From Pseudomonas fluorescens (lineage in GTDB: Bacteria; Pseudomonadota; Gammaproteobacteria; Pseudomonadales; Pseudomonadaceae), in NCBI RefSeq assembly GCF_001648775.1, contig NZ_LVEJ01000016.1, forward strand, positions 248,001 to 312,000: a DNA stretch of 64,000 nt, in the 5' to 3' direction. The notes under the pieces are model-generated. The model did not search any database. It saw only the letters and a program-made list of their open reading frames with translations, and was not told where the DNA came from. Position 1 is the stretch's first letter. Each line of letters opens with the position of its first letter. Shown here one piece after another: positions 59,024-64,000 of the stretch. A program made the position numbers and the translations under genes.

Positions 59024-59052
59024 ATTCTAGACACACCCCAGAAATGAATCAA
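59024..59052 (-). promoter_or_regulatory. Internal spc-operon promoter ahead of rpsH
   Basis: Read on the minus strand, TTGATT (59052-59047) is followed after exactly 17 bases by TAGAAT (59029-59024). Transcription would begin near 59017 and give a leader of about 92 bases before rpsH. The -35 box lies inside the long hairpin at 59046-59073. Confidence 0.7.
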
Positions 59053-59073
59053 GCCCCAAAAGGGGCTTGATTC
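59046..59073. promoter_or_regulatory. Perfect 12-base-pair hairpin in the rpsN-rpsH gap
   Basis: GAATCAAGCCCC (59046-59057) pairs with GGGGCTTGATTC (59062-59073) around an AAAA loop (TTTT in the minus-strand RNA). A second hairpin, TCAGGTTC/GAACCTGA at 59094-59113, lies closer to rpsN. There is no T run after either stem, so these look like processing, pausing or protein-binding structures rather than standard terminators. Confidence 0.65.
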
Positions 59074-59134
59074 AGATTCAAGGCCACCGATGGTCAGGTT
59101 CTTGCGAACCTGAACATCGAGACTTTGACAGCAA

Positions 59135-59440
59135 TTACCAGCTGGCTTTAACCAGACCTGGTACGTCACCACGCATTGCAGCTTCACGCAGCTTGTTACG
59201 GCCAAGGCCGAACTTGCGGTAAACGCCGTGCGGACGACCAGTCAGGCGGCAACGGTTACGCATGCGCGCAGCGCTTGCGTCACGTGGTTGCTTCTGCAGA
59301 GCTACGGTAGCTTCCCAACGCGCTTCTGGACTTGCGTTCAGATCGACGATGATAGCTTTCAGCGCTGCACGCTTGGTGGCGTACTTGGCAACAGTGAGCT
59401 GACGCTTCAGCTCACGGTTTTTCATGCTCTTCTTGGCCAT
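59135..59440 (-). CDS. rpsN: 30S ribosomal protein S14
   Basis: S14 sits in the head of the small subunit. The 101-residue protein is the zinc-free (C-minus) long form. It starts MAKKSMKNRELKRQLTVAKY and has ARMRNRCRLTGRPHGVYRKFGLGRNKLREAAMRGDVPGLVKASW. The ATG at 59440 is used. A longer frame upstream reads into rplE. It ends before the long gap that precedes rpsH. Confidence 0.99.
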   Translation of the reverse strand: MAKKSMKNRELKRQLTVAKYATKRAALKAIIVDLNASPEARWEATVALQKQPRDASAARMRNRCRLTGRPHGVYRKFGLGRNKLREAAMRGDVPGLVKASW

Positions 59441-59453
59441 TTTCCTACTCCAA

Positions 59454-59993
59454 TCAGTTGCGGAACGGGAATTTGAAAGCACGCAGCAGAGCGCGGCCTT
59501 CATCATCGTTCTTGGCAGTGGTGGTCAGGGTAATGTCCAGACCGCGGAGAGCATCGATCTTGTCGTAGTCGATTTCCGGGAAAATGATCTGCTCTTTCAC
59601 GCCCATGCTGTAGTTACCACGACCATCGAAGGACTTGGCATTCAGGCCGCGGAAGTCGCGAACCCGAGGCAGGGAGATCGACAGCAGACGATCCAGGAAC
59701 TCGTACATACGCTCACGGCGCAGAGTCACTTTGACGCCGATCGGCCATCCTTCACGGACTTTAAAGCCAGCGATGGATTTACGAGCGTAGGTCACAACGA
59801 CTTTTTGGCCGGTGATCTTTTCCAGGTCAGCAACAGCATGCTCGATGACTTTCTTGTCACCAACAGCTTCGCCCAGACCCATGTTCAGGGTGATTTTTGT
59901 AACGCGTGGAACTTCCATCACGTTCGAAAGCTTAAGTTCTTCCTTAAGCTTCGGTGCGATTTCCTTCCAGTAAATCTCTTTTAGTCGTGCCAT
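59454..59993 (-). CDS. rplE: 50S ribosomal protein L5
   Basis: L5 binds 5S rRNA and contacts P-site tRNA. The 179-residue protein has MARLKEIYWKEIAPKLKEELKLSNVMEVPRVTKITLNMGLGEAVGDKKV, TGQKVVVTYARKSIAGFKVREGWPIGVKVTLR and GVKEQIIFPEIDYDKIDALRGLDITLTTTAKNDDEGRALLRAFKFPFRN, all typical. Confidence 0.99.
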   Translation of the reverse strand: MARLKEIYWKEIAPKLKEELKLSNVMEVPRVTKITLNMGLGEAVGDKKVIEHAVADLEKITGQKVVVTYARKSIAGFKVREGWPIGVKVTLRRERMYEFLDRLLSISLPRVRDFRGLNAKSFDGRGNYSMGVKEQIIFPEIDYDKIDALRGLDITLTTTAKNDDEGRALLRAFKFPFRN

Positions 59994-60013
59994 GGTCTTC
60001 TACCTAGCAGTGT

Positions 60014-60328
60014 TCAAGCATCAACCGCTTTTTGGGTCGACTTGAAGACACGAATTTTCTTGCCGTCTTCTACTTTGAAACCAACGCGGTCAGCCTTGTT
60101 GGTTTCGCCGTTGAAAATGGCGACGTTAGAAGCGTCCAGTGGAGCTTCTTTTTCGACGATACCGCCTTGTACGCCCGACATCGGGTTAGGCTTGGTATGA
60201 CGCTTAACCAGGTTCAGACCGCCAATAACCAGACGGTTATTAGCGAGAACCTTAAGCACCTTACCGCGCTTACCTTTGTCTTTGCCGGCGATCACGATGA
60301 TCTCGTCGTCACGACGAATCTTTTGCAT
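60014..60328 (-). CDS. rplX: 50S ribosomal protein L24
   Basis: L24 is an early 23S rRNA-binding assembly protein. The 104-residue protein has a KOW motif in DDEIIVIAGKDKGKRGKVLKVLANNRLVIGGLNLVKRHTKPNPMSGVQGGIVEKEAPLDASNVAIF. It lies between rplN and rplE as usual. Confidence 0.99.
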   Translation of the reverse strand: MQKIRRDDEIIVIAGKDKGKRGKVLKVLANNRLVIGGLNLVKRHTKPNPMSGVQGGIVEKEAPLDASNVAIFNGETNKADRVGFKVEDGKKIRVFKSTQKAVDA

Positions 60329-60339
60329 GTCGGATCTCC

Positions 60340-60708
60340 TTACAGCACTTCTGGGGCGAGCGAGACGATCTTCATGAACTTCTCAGTACGAAGTTCACGG
60401 GTCACTGGCCCAAAGATACGGGTGCCGATCGGCTCTTGCTTGTTGTTCAGAAGAACAGCAGCGTTGCCATCAAAGCGGATAATGGAGCCATCAGCACGAC
60501 GTACGCCGTGACGAGTGCGGACTACAACAGCAGTCATCACTTGGCCTTTTTTCACTTTACCGCGAGGAATTGCTTCCTTCACGGTAACTTTGATGATGTC
60601 ACCGATACCAGCGTAACGACGATGGGAGCCACCCAGCACCTTGATGCACATAACGCGGCGAGCGCCGCTGTTATCGGCCACATCGAGCATGGATTGAGTC
60701 TGAATCAT
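60340..60708 (-). CDS. rplN: 50S ribosomal protein L14
   Basis: L14 contributes to an inter-subunit bridge. The 122-residue protein begins MIQTQSMLDVADNSGARRVMCIKVLGGSHRRYAGIGDIIKVTVKEAIPRGKVKKGQV, the family signature. It is conventionally the first gene of the spc operon. Only 23 bases separate it from rpsQ, and no clear promoter fits in that gap. Confidence 0.99.
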   Translation of the reverse strand: MIQTQSMLDVADNSGARRVMCIKVLGGSHRRYAGIGDIIKVTVKEAIPRGKVKKGQVMTAVVVRTRHGVRRADGSIIRFDGNAAVLLNNKQEPIGTRIFGPVTRELRTEKFMKIVSLAPEVL

Positions 60709-60731
60709 ATAATTTCTCCGACCCCTAGTCC

Positions 60732-60998
60732 TTAGACTTCCACAGCGCGTTCGAGAACATCAACCAGCGCCCAAGACTTGGTCTTGGCCAAAGGACGAGT
60801 TTCACGAATAGTGACTTTGTCGCCGATGTGGCACTGATTGGTTTCGTCGTGCGCGTGCAGCTTAGTCGAACGCTTAACGTATTTACCGTAGATCGGGTGC
60901 TTAACGCGACGCTCGATCAGTACGGTGATGGTTTTGTCCATCTTGTCGCTGACAACACGGCCAGTCAGCGTACGGACAGTTTTTTCGGCTTCAGCCAT
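60732..60998 (-). CDS. rpsQ: 30S ribosomal protein S17
   Basis: S17 binds 16S rRNA early in assembly. The 88-residue OB-fold protein has VRTLTGRVVSDKMDKTITVLIERRVKHPIYGKYVKRSTKLHAHDETNQCHIGDKVTIRETRPLAKTKSWALV. It is conventionally the last gene of the S10 operon. Confidence 0.99.
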   Translation of the reverse strand: MAEAEKTVRTLTGRVVSDKMDKTITVLIERRVKHPIYGKYVKRSTKLHAHDETNQCHIGDKVTIRETRPLAKTKSWALVDVLERAVEV

Positions 60999-61000
60999 GA

Positions 61001-61192
61001 TTACTTACCTGCCTGCTGGTTGAGCACAGTCTTCACGCGAGCGATGTCACGCTTAACTTGCGAGAGCAGATGAGACTGCCCCAACTGGCCAGTTGCTTTC
61101 TGCATACGCAGATTGAACTGGTCGCGCAGCAAGCCGAGCAGTTGCTCGTTCAGCTGCTGTGCGGATTTTTCACGAAGTTCATTCGCTTTCAT
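61001..61192 (-). CDS. rpmC: 50S ribosomal protein L29
   Basis: L29 lies at the exit tunnel rim and helps dock trigger factor and SRP. The 63-residue helical hairpin reads [20 protein letters not shown] and ends [18 protein letters not shown]. The ATG at 61192 shares one base with the rplP stop (TGATG). A GTG one codon earlier is not needed. Confidence 0.98.
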
Positions 61193-61605
61193 CACATCAC
61201 CGTCCGTTTAACAAAGGCGGTGGCGAGCGGCAGCTTTGCAGCAGCCAGGGCAAAAGCCTCACGCGCCAGCTCTTCAGAAACACCCTCGATTTCATACAGG
61301 ACTTTGCCTGGCTGAATCTGGGCAACCCAGTACTCCACACTACCCTTACCTTTACCCATCCGAACTTCGAGTGGCTTCTTGGAAATAGGCTTGTCCGGGA
61401 ATACACGGATCCAGATCTTGCCGCCACGTTTAACGTGACGGGTCAGTGCACGACGCGCTGACTCGATCTGACGAGCGGTGAGACGACCACGAGCTACAGA
61501 CTTCAGCGCGAACTCGCCGAAGCTGACTTTGCTACCGCGCTGAGCCAGACCACGGTTGTGGCCTGTCATCTGCTTGCGGAACTTCGTACGCTTAGGTTGC
61601 AACAT
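61192..61605 (-). CDS. rplP: 50S ribosomal protein L16
   Basis: L16 contacts the A-site tRNA elbow region. The 137-residue protein has [95 protein letters not shown], in full agreement with the family. It is coupled to rpmC by overlap. Confidence 0.99.
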
Positions 61606-61617
61606 TTGGCGTACCCC

Positions 61618-62304
61618 TTACTTAGCAGCTTTTTTACGAGGCGCTGGTGCTTGTGGTTTCAGCTCTTCTTGGCGACCACCAATTACTTCGCCTTTGAAGA
61701 TCCAAACCTTTACACCGATCACACCGTAAGTGGTGTGAGCTTCGTAGTTGGCATAGTCGATGTCGGCACGCAGGGTGTGCAATGGCACACGACCTTCGCG
61801 ATACCATTCAGTACGTGCGATTTCAGCACCGCCGAGACGACCGCTCACTTGGATTTTGATGCCTTTGGCACCAATGCGCATGGCGTTCTGAACGGCGCGC
61901 TTCATAGCGCGACGGAACATTACACGACGCTCCAGCTGCTGAGCTACGCTCTGCGCAACCAGCATACCGTCGAGTTCCGGCTTGCGGATCTCTTCGATAT
62001 TGATGTGCACAGGCACACCCATTTGCTTGGTCAGGTCCTGACGCAGTTTCTCAACATCTTCACCTTTCTTCCCGATAACGATACCTGGACGAGCGGTGTG
62101 GATGGTGATACGTGCAGTTTGGGCCGGACGATGGATATCGATACGGCTTACGGACGCGCTTTTTAGTTTGTCTTGGAGATACTCACGCACTTTCAGATCT
62201 GCGAACAAGTAGTCCGCATAAGTCCGACCGTCTGCGTACCAGACGGAGGTGTGCTCCTTGACGATTCCCAGGCGAATGCCAATGGGATGTACTTTCTGAC
62301 CCAT
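61618..62304 (-). CDS. rpsC: 30S ribosomal protein S3
   Basis: S3 lies at the mRNA entry site and has helicase-related activity in the ribosome. The 228-residue protein starts [24 protein letters not shown], has a KH domain ([27 protein letters not shown]), and ends in a Lys/Ala/Pro-rich tail. The ATG at 62304 gives the invariant GQKVHP start. The longer upstream frame runs into rplV. Confidence 0.99.
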
Positions 62305-62317
62305 CTCTTCGACTCCG

Positions 62318-62650
62318 TTACTTGTCAGCAACCTTGACAGTGATATGGCAAGACCGCTTGACGATGCGATCAGCACGGCCTTTGGCACGTGGCATGATGC
62401 GCTTCAGCGAACGCCCTTCGTTGACGAAAACGGTGCTGACTTTAAGGTCATCAACGTCTGCGCCTTCGTTATGCTCGGCGTTGGCTACGGCCGACTCCAG
62501 CACTTTCTTCATGATCTCGGCGGCTTTCTTACTGCTGAAAGCCAACAAGTTGAGCGCTTCGCCCACCTTCTTCCCGCGGATCTGGTCGGCGACCAAGCGG
62601 GCTTTCTGGGCGGAGATTCGAGCGCCCGACAACTTAGCGGCTACTTCCAT
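62318..62650 (-). CDS. rplV: 50S ribosomal protein L22
   Basis: L22 lines the exit tunnel with a long hairpin. The 110-residue protein has [65 protein letters not shown] and the C-terminal hairpin [32 protein letters not shown]. Confidence 0.99.
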
Positions 62651-62661
62651 TTCCTAACCCC

Positions 62662-62937
62662 TTAACGCTTGGCTTTCTTGTCAGCCACGTGCCCACGATA
62701 AGTGCGGGTACCGGCGAACTCGCCCAGTTTATGGCCGACCATGTCTTCGTTCACGAGAACTGGGACGTGCTGACGACCGTTATGTACGGCGATGGTCAGA
62801 CCGACCATCTGTGGCAGGATCATCGAACGACGCGACCAAGTCTTAATTGGTTTGCGATCGTTCTTTTCCGCCGCCACTTCGATCTTCTTCAGTAGGTGAA
62901 GATCAATAAAAGGACCTTTTTTCAGAGAACGTGGCAC
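62662..62937 (-). CDS. rpsS: 30S ribosomal protein S19
   Basis: S19 pairs with S13 in the head of the small subunit. The 91-residue protein begins MPRSLKKGPFIDLHLLKKIEVAAEKNDRKPIKTWSRRSMILPQMVGLTIAVHNGRQHVPVLVNEDMVGHKLGEFAGTRTYRGHVADKKAKR, which is canonical throughout. Confidence 0.99.
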   Translation of the reverse strand: MPRSLKKGPFIDLHLLKKIEVAAEKNDRKPIKTWSRRSMILPQMVGLTIAVHNGRQHVPVLVNEDMVGHKLGEFAGTRTYRGHVADKKAKR

Positions 62938-62953
62938 TGTCGTATCCCTCTAT

Positions 62954-63778
62954 TTACTTGCGACGACGGACGATCATTTTGTCGGTACGCTTATTACCAC
63001 GAGTCTTCGCGCCCTTAGTCGGGAAGCCCCATGGCGATACCGGATGACGACCACCAGAGGTACGACCTTCACCACCACCATGCGGGTGGTCAACCGGGTT
63101 CATGGCAACACCACGAACGGTTGGGCGAACGCCACGCCAGCGTTTGGCACCAGCTTTACCCAGCGAACGCAGGCTGTGCTCGGAGTTCGAGACTTCGCCC
63201 AGGGTCGCACGGCATTCAGCCAGGACTTTACGCATTTCACCGGAACGCAGACGCAGGGTAACGTACACGCCTTCACGAGCGATCAGCTGAGCCGAAGCAC
63301 CAGCGGAACGAGCGATCTGTGCGCCTTTACCTGGCTTCAGTTCGATGCCGTGTACGGTAGAACCGACTGGAATGTTGCGCAGTTGCAGAGCGTTGCCTGG
63401 CTTGATTGGAGCCAGAGCGCCTGCGATCAGCTGGTCGCCAGCACTCACGCCTTTAGGGGCGATGATGTAGCGGCGCTCGCCGTCTGCGTAGCAGAGCAGT
63501 GCGATGTGAGCAGTACGGTTTGGATCGTATTCGATACGCTCGACAGTGGCGACGATGCCATCTTTGTCGTTGCGACGGAAATCGACCATACGATAATGCT
63601 GCTTATGACCACCACCGATGTGACGCGTGGTAATACGGCCATTGTTGTTACGACCACCAGTCTTCGATTTTTTCTCGAGCAGCGGTGCGTGAGGAGCGCC
63701 TTTATGCAGCTCCTGGTTGACCACCTTGACCACAAAACGGCGGCCAGGGGAAGTCGGTTTGCATTTAACGATTGCCAT
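62954..63778 (-). CDS. rplB: 50S ribosomal protein L2
   Basis: L2 is a core large-subunit protein near the peptidyl transferase centre. The 274-residue protein has [70 protein letters not shown]-like sequence. It ends with the conserved [52 protein letters not shown], including the essential His of PHGGGEG. Confidence 0.99.
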   Translation of the reverse strand: [274 protein letters not shown]

Positions 63779-63792
63779 GATGCACCCCTTCC

Positions 63793-64000
63793 TTACTCAG
63801 CACTGCTGCTGAAATCGAGATCTTGGCCTGGCTGAAGGGAGATAACTGCCTTCTTCCAGTCATTACGCTTGCCCAGACCGCGAGCAGTGCGCTTGCTCTT
63901 ACCCAGAACGTTCAGGGTAGTGACGCGCTCTACTTTCACGCTGAACAGGCTTTCGACGGCCTTCTTGATTTCCAGCTTGGTTGCGTCAGTAGCAACCTTG
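63793..64000 (-). CDS. rplW: 50S ribosomal protein L23, 3' part only
   Basis: The gene runs off the right end. The visible 208 bases encode the C-terminal ~68 residues, ending [20 protein letters not shown] and [13 protein letters not shown] with a TAA at 63793-63795. Upstream parts ([24 protein letters not shown]) match L23, the exit-tunnel protein that docks trigger factor. About 31 codons should lie beyond the window. It precedes rplB as usual in the S10 operon. Confidence 0.96.

Overview
The window is chromosomal DNA of a Pseudomonas, most likely from the P. fluorescens group. The calls rest on gene order and protein features that match that genus closely: xseB-ispA-dxs, nrdR-ribD-ribC-ribB-ribH-nusB-thiL-pgpA, a DUF2796/ABC/DUF3299 operon followed by oprG, and rplQ-katA-ftnA-uvrA next to the ribosomal super-operon. 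Eleven intergenic pairs of REP-type palindromes (arms beginning GTGGGAGCGAGC) are also typical of fluorescent pseudomonads. No prophage, integron, insertion sequence, CRISPR array, rRNA or tRNA was seen.

Layout. 0.1-3.3 kb: isoprenoid precursor genes xseB-ispA-dxs. 3.4-8.2 kb: a BtuB-like outer-membrane receptor convergent with a ribA / small membrane protein / BtuF-like operon, then a periplasmic solute-binding protein. 8.2-14.2 kb: the minus-strand riboflavin operon running from nrdR to pgpA, whose RibB carries a degenerate GTP cyclohydrolase II domain. 14.3-16.8 kb: YbaY lipoprotein, a methyltransferase, a CnoX-type chaperone and a small hypothetical gene. 16.9-21.1 kb: a probable zinc/metal operon (DUF2796, ABC ATPase, permease, DUF3299) and oprG with a good Anr-type box. 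21.5-23.3 kb: two NAD-binding epimerase/reductase genes. 23.6-30.1 kb: the giant helicase Lhr and a MscS-family channel. 30.6-34.5 kb: an overlapping yecE/ybhP/clsB/ybhN-like operon for envelope lipids. 34.7-38.5 kb: hydrolase, DUF3182, a GlxA-type regulator and an isochorismatase-like hydrolase.

38.5-43.2 kb holds a six-gene operon matching E. coli yjfIJKLMC (DUF2170, PspA-like, DUF2491, DUF350, DUF1190, glutathionylspermidine-synthase-like ATP-grasp). Two identical 12-bp palindromes 46 bp apart lie just upstream, and a REP pair interrupts it. This is the best candidate here for a poorly described system, probably linked to envelope maintenance. It is followed by an OafA-type acyltransferase, then MFS-ssb, divergent from uvrA.

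49.7-64 kb is read entirely on the minus strand: rplW (partial) through rpsQ (S10 operon), rplN through rpmJ (spc operon), rpsM-rpsK-rpsD-rpoA-rplQ (alpha operon), then katA and the non-haem ferritin ftnA. Good internal promoters are visible in front of rpsH and of rpsM. Functions are inferred from sequence reading and memory of the families; no database search was run.
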